From Rhizomys pruinosus (taxonomy: Eukaryota > Chordata > Mammalia > Rodentia > Spalacidae), in assembly GCA_009823505.1 (NCBI GenBank), contig VZQC01006352.1:507764-571763 (forward strand): 64,000 nucleotides of DNA, in the 5' to 3' direction. A model generated the notes under the pieces. That model was not told the DNA's origin, searched no databases, and worked only from the letters and a program-made list of their open reading frames with translations. Shown here piece by piece: positions 1 through 11,561 of this stretch; positions within the stretch are counted from its first letter, which is position 1, and every line of letters starts with the position of its first letter. Made by a program: the position numbers and the translations under genes.

Positions 1-24
1 AAATAAATAAAAATTACATTTAGT

Positions 25-245
25 GGCTAGAGATATGTCTCAGCATTTCAGAGTACTTGATGCTTTTCCAGAGTATCAGGGCTTGGTTCTGAGCACCTTC
101 ATGGCAGCTCTTGAGTTACTGTCATCCAGCCCCAGGTATCCAATGCTGTCTTACAGTCTCATTGGGCACTGAATACAGATAATATACTTACATATATGTA
201 GGCAAAGACTTATATACATAAAATCAAAGTGAATAAATACATAAC
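25..245 (+). mobile_element. B2/B3-type SINE
   Basis: A tRNA-derived SINE in plus orientation. It has the B2/B3 head (ggctagagatatgtctcagc), a diverged B-box-like segment (ggcttggttctgagcacc) and an A-rich tail with aataaata. A 13-bp target-site duplication, aattacatttagt, lies at 12-24 and 246-258, which fixes both ends and shows L1-type retroposition. The copy is quite diverged from the family pattern, so it is not recent. Confidence 0.85.
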
Positions 246-261
246 AATTACATTTAGTTAT

Positions 262-470
262 TTGTATACGTATGTCTGTATGAAGATGTATATGTGTGTA
301 TGTAGATATGTATGTGTGTGTATGTGTGTATGTTTGTGATGGGGAGGGTCTTTTTCATGTAGAGAACATGTTGAAGTCAGAGGACTGGAGTTGGTTATCT
401 TCTTCCACCATGTGGGTTTGAGGGATCAAGCACTGAGAGCTCCCTTATCAACTGAGCCATCTCGCCAGCT
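262..470 (-). mobile_element. B3-type SINE
   Basis: Reverse-strand B3-like SINE. The sequence ends with the complement of the SINE head (actgagccatctcgccagct at 451-470) and includes ccaccatgtgggtttgaggg, the complement of the B-box area. A TATG/TG-rich stretch at 262-340 is its degenerate tail. No convincing target duplication was seen. Confidence 0.75.
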
Positions 471-605
471 TGTCGTAACCTTTTTATTAAGAATGGAGAG
501 CCATGAGGGTACTGAGAGAGGTGCCTTAAATTATATAAGGGTGGACCTTCGTGGCTTTTGAAAAATCATTTCTGTGAATATTTCAGAATTTGCCTGCTGG
601 AGGGC

Positions 606-714
606 ATGGCTTCCCCCCAGGAACTGCAGTTAAGGACAGTTGTTAGCCACCACATGGTCCTGGGAACTGAACCCAGGTCCTCTACAAGAGCAGCCACTGT
701 GCCATCTCTTCAGA
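606..714 (-). mobile_element. B2/B3-type SINE fragment
   Basis: Head half of a reverse-strand B2/B3 SINE: gttagccaccacatggtcct, gaactgaacccaggtcctct, then gccatctcttcagac. The 3' half is missing or too diverged to place. Confidence 0.75.
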
Positions 715-1849
715 CCTTGTGCTTAACTTTTATGAATAGAAGTTCCCAAAAGAGAGAAAGAGAAAGAAGCAGAAATTTTAAAAGGAAAGAGAATGAGAGC
801 AAAAGCAAGAGAGAAGGGGGTGGGGAGGGACTGCACCCCTGTGAAAAAGTTCTGAAAGGCTAACGGACAGAACTTCAAGATTATGGACATTTAAAGTGCT
901 GCAGACCACAGCCAAGTTATCTTGTGCTCGTTTCATGCTTTTTAAAGTCACCTATTTGTCGGAACTAACATCCTTCTGACTATCAAAATATTAAAATATA
1001 TTCGTAGTAGACCACAGTTCCACTCTTGCAGTGTCCTCGGATAGCAGACACGGTACTGGTCAGCAACCTCCAAAGAGGCTCCAAAGGTCAAAATGAAGGT
1101 CTGGAAGGGGAAGGGACGGGAGTTGAATCATTTGGGGTATGGGGAAAAACCACCAGATGGAGCCCCTGGACTTTTAACAATTCCTTCTGGAACAAGCTGC
1201 ATCCACATCCATCCCTTAGGCATGCCTTCTAGTAATCCACTGTGACTGGGTCCGTCCACCATTTCCTGCAGTGTTTCATCCTCACGAGGAGAAAATCGTT
1301 GCCCGTGGCCTCATGCGGCTCTGTTTACCAACCACCATCGCGAGCCACCAACGTCACCAGGCCAACGGTTGCAGCCGCCTCTACCCTGGTCCCTCAGATC
1401 CTGTCATCTTCAGGTTGGGCTGGGCCTCAGGACACCATCCACTGCGGCGCCCCCTCCTGGCTGTGGCAATGCAAGTGACCAGGCGGCCTGGTGAGGGGAG
1501 GGTGTGGGGACAGAGGCGGCTCCTCCACATTGTGGGTCACCAGCCTCTGGCCAGCTCTGTGCTGTGTAACCTAGTCTCTAAAGGCCACAAGGAGGCTACA
1601 CAGGCTCTGTTCTCTCCTCCGCACTTGAGGCTATCACTGATAGGCTTAAGCAGCACTGAATTCTCCCTGTGAAGGACCCTAGTTTCCCAGGCCCTTGAGA
1701 ACTCCCTCACTGAGGTCTCTTCAAAAATTTTCCACAGCTACTGATGGAGGCTCCCTCACCTGTTGGGGTCAGTGAATGAGGGGAGGGAAGAAAGGACAGA
1801 AAAAGAGCCAGAGAAGGGGAGAGCTCGTGCCAGCTAGATTGTGAGTCTC
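715..1849. other. Unassigned stretch with a GC-richer block
   Basis: No gene or repeat recognised. Positions about 1240-1660 are richer in G+C and CpG than the flanks and contain a 133-codon open frame on the plus strand (1271-1672). Its translation resembles no family known to me and has no splice or poly(A) context that I can defend. It could be an exon remnant, a decayed pseudogene or chance. Confidence 0.3.
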
Positions 1850-1850
1850 A

Positions 1851-2099
1851 AATTTATTTTTTTTTATTTTATTTATTTCTGTATGTGTATGAATGTACTG
1901 TCTGCATGCAAGCTTGTGCACCCGTGTCATGCAATGCCGCGGAGGTCAGAAGAGGGTGTCGGATTCCCCTGGAACTGGAGTTCTCCTGAAATTGGAGTTT
2001 CAGACGGTTCTTGGCCGCCATATGGGTGCTGGGGATCGAACCCGGGTCCTCTCCAAGAGCAGTCGGCGCTCTTAACCGCTAGGCCATCTCTCCAGCCCC
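1851..2099 (-). mobile_element. B3-like SINE of the internal-duplication subfamily
   Basis: Reverse-strand SINE with a well-preserved head (ctaggccatctctccagccc at its right end), gatcgaacccgggtcctctc as the B-box complement, and a T-rich tail at 1851-1878. In its middle the motif aactggagttctcctg is followed by a second near-copy, aaattggagttt. The copies at 55823, 61661 and 63499 share this. The flanks gagtctcaa (1843-1851) and gagtcttaa (2102-2110) are a plausible diverged target duplication. Confidence 0.85.
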
Positions 2100-2252
2100 T
2101 AGAGTCTTAAGACACTAGAACACACACAGCTTTCTTCACAGTCTGAGGATCAAACTTGTCACATTTCTTAAGGAAGAATCAATGTTGATTCTGAAGGGAT
2201 GGAAGGGGCTTTTCTCTTGTTGAAATGTAAAGTCAAAGATCATAATTCTTGT

Positions 2253-2460
2253 GGCTGGTAAAATGGCTCAGTGGTTAAGGGCACTGGCTGCTCTTGCAGA
2301 AGACCCAGGTTCGAATCCTAGCACCCAATAATTTGTAACTCCAGTTCCAGGGAATCTTATTTCCTCTTTCTGGCCTCTCTGGGCATCACATTACATAGGT
2401 GCACTTACATACCTGCAGGCCCAACACTCATATATGTAAAATAAATTTTAAAATATTTTT
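2253..2460 (+). mobile_element. B2/B3-type SINE
   Basis: Plus-strand SINE: ggctggtaaaatggctcagt, cagaagacccaggttcgaat (B box), ctccagttccagggaatc, and tail aaaataaattttaaa. It is followed 11 bp later by an opposite-orientation copy (2472-2678). Flanking words aagatcataattctt (left) and aagattataattctt (right of the second SINE) suggest that one target duplication now brackets both. Confidence 0.85.
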
Positions 2461-2471
2461 AAATCATAATT

Positions 2472-2678
2472 ATTTTTTAATATTTTATTTTTATTTTACA
2501 TGTATGAATGCATTGCCTGCGTGTGTATAAATGCACCCATGCCATCCAACACCTGTAATAACCCCTGGAAATAGATATATGGACAGTTGTTAGAGGCCAC
2601 ATGGGTGCTAAGAATGGAACCCCATTCCTCTACAAGAGCAGCCAGTACCCTTACCTACTGAACCATCTCTCCAGCCCC
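2472..2678 (-). mobile_element. B2/B3-type SINE
   Basis: Reverse-strand SINE ending with the complemented head (actgaaccatctctccagcc) and starting with a T-rich tail. It forms an inverted pair with the SINE at 2253-2460. Confidence 0.85.
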
Positions 2679-5432
2679 AAGATTATAATTCTTAATGGGG
2701 GTTGTGGTTTCTGGAGGACACTTCTGTCTACTTAACCAATACTTCAGATAAAACAGTTCATGATCCAGGGAACTGAGGTTGCAACATTTTTAAGATATTC
2801 TTTTTTTGACAGTTTCCACAGATGAGACGTCTGCAGTGGACCCGGCAATGTTGCCATAACTACAGGTAGCAGGAGTAGAAGAGGAATTTCACCTCCCTCG
2901 ATGTCCCACAACTCAGAATGACCTTCCAATGCTGTGGCCAACAGTCCATCTTCAAGTGACCTGAGGTCCCAGCTTTTGAAAGGATCTCATCTTGAAAGGC
3001 CATCTTCCAGTGGTACATTTGCAAGGTACTTGGAACTTGTGCCAAAGGCTAGGGATAACAGGGCCTGTGCTACCACTAACTGGGGACATATTGTCCCTCA
3101 TAGGGACCTCCTAGTATGACTTCAAGGTATTTGAGATGAAACCTTGGAAGAGGGCATTTGTCTCAGGAAATGAGAAGAAATATTAATGTGATATTGCAGA
3201 AATAGTCACAGAATGGGTGTGATTTACAAAGACACTCTGAGGAGGTGCACCCAGAAAGCACAGAAATGTTAAGCATAAGGTGCACTGTAGAATTCATCTG
3301 CAAGGGGGAAGCCTTTGGATTTGACGGGAATGTTGCCCCTGCCAGAAAGTACACTATCAAAAGCCTCCAAGATTTAAGGCAAAGAATGTTAGAGAGGAGC
3401 CTGGGCTCCTCATTCCTATTATGCATGGCAATTAACACTCACCCAGAGACTAAGAGTCCACCTAGTAACCTACTCCAGCTATGCCAAGAGGGCTTAGCAA
3501 GAAGGCTTCCCATATCTCCAGCCTGCATGGTAGCTGTTCCAGTCTGGAACCTGAGACAATCACAGTGTAGAGCCTGGGAACTGGAATGCTGGCTTTGAGT
3601 TTCAGGGATCCCGTCAATCCTTGGAGCAAGGAAACCTATCACACAGTTAAAATGGTTATGAGAAGAAAAAACATTCAGATTGAAATCATATTTCCTCTGG
3701 TGTATCCCAGTTTTCACTAAAGCAATATTGACATGTCATTTTCTTCCTTTTAGGTAAAGGAAAGATGGTGACAGTCAGAGAAACAGATGCCACAGGTGGG
3801 GCCATTTGGCCAGTCTGATCTTCCGATGAGTCATGCTCACACCTGGATGACATGGTTTGTCTTGCACTTAGCAGAGGAAAGCTATATCTACATGTCTAAC
3901 ATCAAGTGCTGCAATGCCTCTGCATCATAGTGCTTGCCAAAAAGTCTCTGAGAGCCTTCATCAATCCACTACATTAAGAGATACAGACAATAATACTCCA
4001 GAGACTGAATGGCCTATATAGACTCATGGCTTTGAAAGAAATGAGAGTTTTCAAGGGAAGAGTTCCTGCTCATTCTTGCCAGCCTGATGCTTGCTTTCCA
4101 TGGGTTGTTAAGGAGCGCTGACGGAGAGCATTGCCCGTGTATTAGTCCTTTAATGAGAAAGCTGCCTCTTCCTCAGGGCTGGGGTGACAGTGGCCCTCCC
4201 TCCTCTACCCTTCCCCTTTCTCACCCAGTTCTTCACAGTTCTCTGTCTACATAATAACCCTACCTTAAATGCAAAATTTCAGCAAATTGTTCCAAATTTC
4301 ACTGTAGGTTGGATTCACTCCAGCAGCTGCTTTGAAGCTCCCTGTTGATGTGAGCACTTCAGGAACAGCATCCTCTTACCCTCCTGGTATTACACTCTTG
4401 CCTCAGACTGTGGGATCTCTGGAATCTTCCACAGCTTCCACTTGTCCTTTACTTGCAGGCTTCCTATGGCCTCCTCTTTGTGGTACTTTGGAGCAGAGGC
4501 TGTACTTGGTCTCTGTTGATGCTAAGACAGAGCTTCCCTCTAAGGCCAGGACAATCTTCTTGTTCAGTAGACTTGTTTCTCCCTCAGGCATCAGGCCCAA
4601 CTCCCTTGTTTTTCCCCCTTATATAACTGGACAGAAGTGGACCGTGCCTCCTCTCATCTAGCTTAGCTTCCATGTCCTTGTTCTGCAGCACCTGTAATCC
4701 CCACTCTGGGCTCCCTCTGAACTTGCATTTGGCAGCTTTTCTGCAGCACATGCCTGGACAAGTCCCTTCTGATTGCTCAATTTTCTGGGGTTTCTGGACG
4801 TTCCTTGTGGCATTCTCCTTTGTTGTATCTCACCACTACATCCTCTGAAAAGGCCCTTCCAAGCATCTCGTGGCTCTTTATTTATTCAGGTATTTTTCAG
4901 ACTATTCTCTAGGATGGGGTCTGCCCATCCTTCTGTACCTGTATCTTCCCGATCCTAGTAGGTTTGGCTGGTTTGGTCCTTCTGTATCACTTTGCTAGCA
5001 AGCCCGTGGTCTTGAAGTTGGCTCTCTATTGGTGTAACTGATTCTGGCTTTTTCTCTGAAAGAACCATGGATGACTTACAAATGGAACTTCACCAGTGCT
5101 CTTCAAGTCTTCTTCTGATCTCCATGCATTTACTAGAGCTACTTTGCTTATTTCCATGTTGGTTAATGAAGACAGGCTCCTAGGAAGCTCTAACACTCAC
5201 TGGTAGAGCTTAAAAGTAAGAGACAATATCTCATTTTCCTCAGTGTCCCATAAAGTTCGGCAACTGGTTCTGGCTAGTATGTACAACATTGATACTTTTG
5301 GTTTGAGTATCCCTGCCCCCTTGACCCTCCTTGTGGCTCAGTTAGAGGCTCAACCCCTAACTTCTTGAGTGCTCACCAGAAAACTTGAATAGTCTCTGTT
5401 TCTCAAGTTAGCAAGCCAGATACTGGCAAGTC
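2679..5432. other. Unassigned intergenic sequence
   Basis: No SINE, L1, LTR or gene was recognised over about 2.75 kb. Short open frames exist (for example 3245-3598 plus and 4403-4600 minus) but none resembles a known protein. The 4300-5000 part has somewhat protein-like composition on the minus strand, discussed with the 6.2-7.5 kb block. Confidence 0.4.
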
Positions 5433-5473
5433 TTTTTTTTTTTTTTTTTATTTTCTTTTTTTATTTTTTTTTT
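5433..5473. repeat. T-rich homopolymer tract
   Basis: T17 followed by an interrupted T/A/C run. It could be the poly(A) tail of a minus-strand retrocopy lying to its right, but no target duplication was found to support that. Confidence 0.7.
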
Positions 5474-7924
5474 AGTTTCAGACCATAGCTTTGTCCCTCT
5501 CAAGTCCTACCCTATGAGGATCAGAGGTTTCTTGGATCAATAAGTCTCTTTTCCTCTCCTTAATGCCTCTGTAACAAATTGCATTGTTGGAAGTTTCCTC
5601 AACCTCTGAGGTCCACACTCCATTATTGCCCTGACCTGAGAACTAATGAACTTAATGGACAGTCACAGCTTTAGCTCCTTTGCTGGTCTTAGATGCAGTG
5701 GGAAGGGGATGGGGGTGATGGCTGTGACTTAGGACAAGGCCCATACAGGAGACTGTCCTAACTCCCCACTGTTTTTTGGTATTTAGGGGCAGCATCCAAG
5801 GAAACCGCCTGTATCTTAGGGTGAACAAGCCTCCTAAGTGTTGGTGAGAGATATTCCAAGTCTGGAAGATGTTCAGAGACAATGGACATAGTTCCCACTT
5901 ATGTGGGGAACTATTCAGCATACAGGTTTCTTAAGATCTTTCTTTCTGCAGATACCTAGGAATGGTGTATTCTCAAAGGACCTGATCAGTTATAAATCAA
6001 GACCAGGATTAGGCAAGACTTTCCACTACTATGATGCCCTTGGATAATCCCAAGAAGGACATGATCAACGTAGTCTCAGAAGGGCCAGCCAGAAGAGATG
6101 AGATAGGAGAAAGGGAAGTGGCTGGGTGGGGGTTGTCTGTAACAAGGAGGCTGTGGGGATTCAGCAGAGTGTGGGCATGGCCGGAAGTCTGAGCCTGGGT
6201 GCCTCAGTGAAGTCCTTTAAGTCTATTGAGGCGGAAAACCAAAGTTCTCCTTACTTGATCTGCTCATACTCGGTCCGTTTAACTGGGGTCCCCCAGACTG
6301 TGGGGTCTGCCCAGTTTTTCTTTGGCTTTCTTTTCCCATTTTTTGAATTGGCTTTTCTTGTTTTGAGCCATGGGATACAGTGTCCCACTGACATCTCTTA
6401 GGCCAAATTCTCAAAGCTGATGTTTGGACAACTTCAAGGGCTGGGTCTTGAGCTTGTTATCAAGGATTTTCTTCCCAAGGAAATCCGGGCCCAGTTCCCT
6501 CATGTGCAGCTCCCTCAGTTTCCTCTGGAGAACTAGTACTGGGACTTCCTTTCCTCGGCTTACTATTGAATTTCCTCCTTATGCCTCTCTGGACTCTAAT
6601 TGGCCCACATGCCCTTCGGTGACTGCCTTCAAATTAGGTGGATTTTTTTTCCTTTTGACAGGACATGCCCAGTCATATTGTTGAACATGGGTACTGTTAC
6701 AACATTAATGGCCCTCTCCCTCTCCTTGGTGGTATGATGCAGCTGCCTGTAGTCCAGTTCTTCTACACATTCTGATGGCCCTGTCCTTGTGGCCTTTGAG
6801 CTGTTTCTCCTTTCTCATTCACCACTGGTCTTTCCCCAGAATTTCTGTTGGTGGTATTACCTTACCTTCTTCTTTGGCCATGCATCATTTGATGGCTTTG
6901 TGGATGATCTTTCTTGGGTCACTGAACCCAGAGACTTTCCAAAGCCCTTTTGCAATTTTTCAGCAATAACTAAATAGGATGGGCCTTTAATATTAGGGAC
7001 AAGGCTCTCACCTAGTAGAGCCTCCAACTAGGTAGGGCACAACGTTCTTGTTTCCCAACTTGGTAATGAATGTAAATGGAATCTCGTCAGGCTACTGGAA
7101 ACTTCACAAGTCTTGTAGGTTTTGCTGCACCAGCCCTGGGGTATTTGGTCCCAAGTGCAGAAATTATAGGCCAAGAGCCTTGACTGACCATTCTTTGGTG
7201 GCTTACAATAACACAAAATGATCTTTTAGGGTGTTACAGCCCATGTCTAGTCAATGCATTATTCAATTCTCCCTTCCTGGGGACCTAATCCTAGCTTGCT
7301 TTGGTAGAGCTCTACAGTTTTCTTCTCTATAGCACAGTCTGTCTACAAGATCAATAGTCTGCTAACTTTTTCCAATTTCTGCCATTTCTCTCACCACTTC
7401 CCTGAGTTTAAGGAAAATGAACTCCTTGACCACTCAGATCTCTTTAGCTCCTCTTTATGTCTATGATACAGTTACAGTTGTCCAAACAGTGGATGTGACA
7501 TGGGGCTGATACGTGTATTACAGAAGCATTTAGGCCTGTGTCTCTATTGATGTTAGGAACAGCATCATGGAAAGCCAGTTGTATATGGAGGGACACAGAC
7601 ATAGTGTGACTGGGTAAGAAGTGAATGCTGAGAGGCGGATGGTGAGGATCAAGGAAGGAATTCTCTTGGGACTTGGAGGCTCCTCAGGGGTTTCAATTCC
7701 CAGGCTTTGGCACTTAGAACACTAATCAAAGGGTAGAAAAATGGCTCAGCACTTTTTACACATGGAGAACAACTTTAGGTAGATCCCTGTAACCCACTAT
7801 ATGAGTCTGAAAGCTGAAAGTTTTCCTTTGACCCCCAGAATGTGCTATGACCTATGTTCTAACACAAACCATAAACACGGAAACACACATACTAATAATA
7901 GTAATGGTAATGATAAAATAACAC
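5474..7924. other. Unassigned block with decayed coding-like minus frames
   Basis: No repeat family was recognised with confidence. On the minus strand between about 6220 and 7450 several consecutive frames look protein-like (lysine/glutamate-rich, few stops per segment) but are broken by stops and frameshifts. This would suit a decayed retrocopy or endogenous-retrovirus remnant. No diagnostic motif (protease, reverse transcriptase or an intact zinc knuckle) is visible, so I do not assign it. Confidence 0.3.
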
Positions 7925-8100
7925 TGATGACAAAGCTCAGGGAGTCTTGTGGAAGAGGCCGGAAAAAAATGGAACAGCCAGAGGTTCAGGACGACCACAA
8001 AGACACAGACTTTTCCACACATCTGGGAAGTTACTCATACAAACTCACAGCAATGCTGGAAGCACCATGCACAAGTCTTATGTGAAATAAATTAAGCCAG
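7925..8100 (+). mobile_element. Possible old L1 (Lx-type) 3' UTR fragment
   Basis: The phrases gtcttgtggaagaggccgg, ccagaggttcaggacgacc and aactcacagcaatgctgg resemble a recurrent 3' UTR motif order of old rodent L1 copies. This is recalled from memory and the match is partial. Confidence 0.3.
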
Positions 8101-8381
8101 GCAAAATCCTAGCTTTAGAGTTGGGAATTAGGTGAGGAACTCAAAATGGTTCTGTGGAACTGCTGGAAACCAATGGCTCCAGGTCAGTCCATTTTAAGCA
8201 TATGATTCTTGGTACGTTAACTAGGGTCCGGTGGATGGGCCCACACCAAAGGACTTTTAGGGACACAACTTTGACTCTATTGGCCTTTATGCATATATAA
8301 GAAACTGCATAAGACTTAGCAGTGTCTAGAATGGAGGAGATATAAATATGATTAAAATATATTATATTAAAGACACAAAAA

Positions 8382-8527
8382 TGAGCCAGGCATGGTGGTG
8401 CACACCTTTTAATCCCAGCACTTGGGAGGCAAAGGAAGGAGGATCTCTGTGAGTTTAACTCCAGCCTGGTCCAGAGTGAGTTCCAAGCCAGCTGGGGTTA
8501 CAGGGAGACCTTGTCTCAAAAAAGAAA
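8382..8527 (+). mobile_element. B1 SINE
   Basis: 7SL-derived B1 in plus orientation: gagccaggcatggtggtgca, cttttaatcccagcacttgg, and a closing gagaccttgtctcaaaaaag. A target duplication, aaagacacaaaaa, flanks it at about 8369-8381 and 8528-8540. It is essentially full length. Confidence 0.95.
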
Positions 8528-9239
8528 AAGACACAAAAAAATGGAAAAATTAAAAATAACATGCCATACAATTGTCTCTTAAGTTACTGCTGTTGTCGAT
8601 TACTTGGCTGAGTCCCCCCTGAGGAAATCTGAGTCAGAGGACAGGCTAAGGCAATAGGAATAATCATACCCTCACTAAAATAAAGTTCTATCCTCATGAA
8701 TCCTCCAACCCCTCCCCTAAAGCTACCTGCAGAGATTCCACCACAGCACTTCAGAGCCTGTGGGCTTTGCCCAGTTACTTCCAAAGGTGTAACTTTTGTC
8801 TTCTTTTGGATCGTTTTCCCTTTTGGCTAACCAAAAAAAAAAAAAAAAAAAAAAAAATTGGTGTGTTCTCTAGGACACTGTGGGTTTCCTCACGCTCTCT
8901 GAAATATTACACTGGACCCTCACCCCTATTTCTACCCCGTGGTGTCTGTCTGTTGGGCTCCATTGTTGAACATTGTAGCCTGGATCTAGCTCAAGAAGCA
9001 TAGCTTCCTGTATCCTCCAGGCAAATGACAGAATATAGCTCTCTGTTGTGTTTTTCTCTGAAACTCCAATAAAGCTGTTTTTGAGCTTTCTCTAAGTTCA
9101 TATGTGAAATCTTTATGATGATAAGAAATTCAAATAGGGAACCCCAGTTTTCCCAGTAGAATGAAATCAACGGTCCCTTTTGTGGGGACCCTTGATTTAA
9201 TTTTAAATTAAATAAATCTATTTAAAAATAGATTTAGAA
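8528..9239. other. Unassigned sequence with an A25 tract
   Basis: No gene or repeat recognised apart from A25 at 8833-8857. The small frames on either side owe part of their length to the homopolymer. Confidence 0.4.
8833..8857. repeat. Poly(A) tract
   Basis: Twenty-five consecutive A. No retrocopy was recognised immediately upstream. Confidence 0.9.
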
Positions 9240-9440
9240 GTTCTAGCAAGTGTCTCTGTGAGTAAGGTATTTGCCACACAGGCCTGACAATAGGAGTTCG
9301 ATTCTCAGATCCCCCATGAAGGTTGAAGGATATTATGAATGCCACATATTTTCTTCTTGCCTCAACTTGTGCAATGTGACACACAGGTGTACTCTCTGTC
9401 TCTCACATGTGAACAAATAGTAATAGATGAAATTTTAAAT
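9240..9440 (+). mobile_element. Degenerate B3-type SINE
   Basis: The order of motifs fits a diverged plus-strand B3: gtgagtaaggtatttgcc, cacaggcctgacaatagg, gagttcgattctcagatccc and a CA-containing tail. Divergence is high and the ends are approximate. Confidence 0.55.
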
Positions 9441-9572
9441 CCTGGTTTATGTGGTGGAGACGTGGCTCAATAGCTCAGAGTGCTTGTTAAGAACCTGCCC
9501 TTCCCTCTGCTTTAGAACCATCCCCATTTCAGCTGCTTCAGAGTTCATGCCAGGTGAAGAAGAGCATGAAGA

Positions 9573-9775
9573 GGGGCTGGAGAGAGAACTCAGCAGTTAA
9601 GAGCACTGGCTGCTCTTGCAGATGACCTAGGTTCAATTCCTAGCACCTACACAATAGCTATCAGCTATTTATAAGTCTAATTGCAAGGGAATCTAATGCC
9701 TCCCAACCTCTGTGGACATTATACTACACTGGTGCATTTCAGGCAGGCCATAAATACATACACATAAAACCATAG
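9573..9775 (+). mobile_element. B2/B3-type SINE
   Basis: Clear head (ggggctggagagagaactca), ttaagagcactggctgctct, then ggttcaattcctagcacc, and a tail with cataaaacc. Plus orientation, moderately diverged. Confidence 0.85.
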
Positions 9776-10101
9776 GTAATTCTTTTTGACTCAGGGAGAA
9801 TATATCAGATACAACAGGGCACAAAATTTTAATAAATGAAAGGTGCAAATACATATACACATAAACACACAAAGATCATAAATGGAGAAAAATCTCACAA
9901 GGCCAGGAACCCAATGTTCTGAGAAAGAGACAACTGTGTGTCAAGCCTCTAAAGACTGTGCAGTCAAATCTCAGGGCCAGCTACTAATATTCCTTTTATT
10001 GGCTTGACAGCGAAACACATCAGGGCAGTCCCAACAGTCAGAGACTGCCTAGTCTACAGAATAGCCAGGCAGACTTGACTCAGCTTTTCAAGCAACTGGG
10101 G

Positions 10102-10511
10102 TGTCTGAGCTTGCATTCAATTGCTGTAACAAAAACAGTCTGACCTATACCAATGTGTGTGGGGGGTATAGTTTACTTGGCTTACATCTCTTGGGTCACA
10201 GTTCATCATGGAGGGAACCCAAGTTAGGAATTCAGGGCAGGAACCAAGACTAGTAGCTGAAGCACAGACCAGGAAAGAACACTGGTTACTGGCTTGATCT
10301 CCCCGCCTGTGCTAATCCTGGTTTCTTATATAATACAGAACCACCTGCCCAGGGATGGCACAGCCAACAGTGGCCTGGTCCCTTCCACATCACACAACAA
10401 TCAAGAAAGTGGCCCAGCACATGGCTACAGGTCAGTCTAATGGAGAGAATTCTTTGACTGAGGCTCCCTCGCCCCGGGTGTGTCAAGTTGACACTACAGC
10501 TATCTAGCATA
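10102..10511 (-). repeat. 3' LTR of the 10.1-12.0 kb provirus
   Basis: About 410 bp. On the minus strand it carries the same landmarks as the LTRs at 50.4 and 52.0 kb: gtcaacttgacacacc near the start, atataagaaaccagg (TATA-like), and atgatgaactgtgaccc near the end. Confidence 0.8.
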
Positions 10512-11561
10512 ATTGACCCCTTGTCAACTTCACGCACAAGTACATCACTATTAAACCACAACCTTTCCATTTCTTATCTCCAAGGTATAATGTTAATATA
10601 ATATACAAAAGTACAAATTCAAAAGTCCAACAGTCATTTAAAAAAATCTGAACACCTTAACAGTTCAAAGTCTCTTTTAAAACTAGCCTCACCATGGGCT
10701 GCTATAAAAGCCAAATGAATTGCTGTTTTATTTTTAAAGGGAAGAATTGGGCACGTTTAAGCAAAGTAGCTCAAGGGTGGACATCTGGGATTCATTCACG
10801 ATCTTCTGGGCTCCAAAGGGTTTTGGCAGTTCCACTTCCCTGACTCTGCCAACCACAACACACATGGCTCACTTCGCAGGCCCAGGCCGGCTCCATTCCA
10901 CACCTGCTGCTGCACTTGGTGGTATTCCCATGGTCTTAGCATCTCCAAAAAGCTGGGGTCTCCACTGAAACTGAGGCTGCACCTGCACCAACGGGTTCTT
11001 CTGCCCTCTTAGGGTGCCAAGCATTAGCTAGTCTCACGGAAACCTCACACTTTCTTCAACACTAGGACCATGCTGGACACACATGTTACCAAATTCTGTT
11101 TCCAGCTTGAGATGGAAGCTTGGGCCTTCTATGGACCACAGGAACTGAGGAAATAATTCCACAAAGATTTTGCTATAATGATCCTGGTTTCTTGTTACTC
11201 ACACCTGATTTTCAGCTCTAGTTAACCAGCATCAATTGTCCCAGTAAATGAAAGGTTTTGGTTCAGTGGTGCTGGTTTCTTCTTAATCACAGCTGATTCC
11301 TCAGCCCCAGCTGGGTAGAACCACAGATTCTCAATTCAAAATATCACACAAACAGCCCTGACAATCTTCCCTTCCCTTTGGAGCTTCACAAGCCAAGCCT
11401 CAGTCATCTGTACCTCTTTCAGAACTGCTCCAAGCACCACAGTAATAGGTCATTAAGCATTCAATGGATTTTGAGCATAAAGTTCCAAATGCTTTCACAA
11501 TCCTCCCCAAAATACCTGGGTCAGGTCTATCACAGCAATAGCTTATTCTCTGCTATCAATG

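Noticed and set aside
3163..3717. Overlapping 91-117-codon frames on both strands as a gene
   Set aside because: No family resemblance and no splice or poly(A) evidence; the size is within chance expectation for a 64-kb window.
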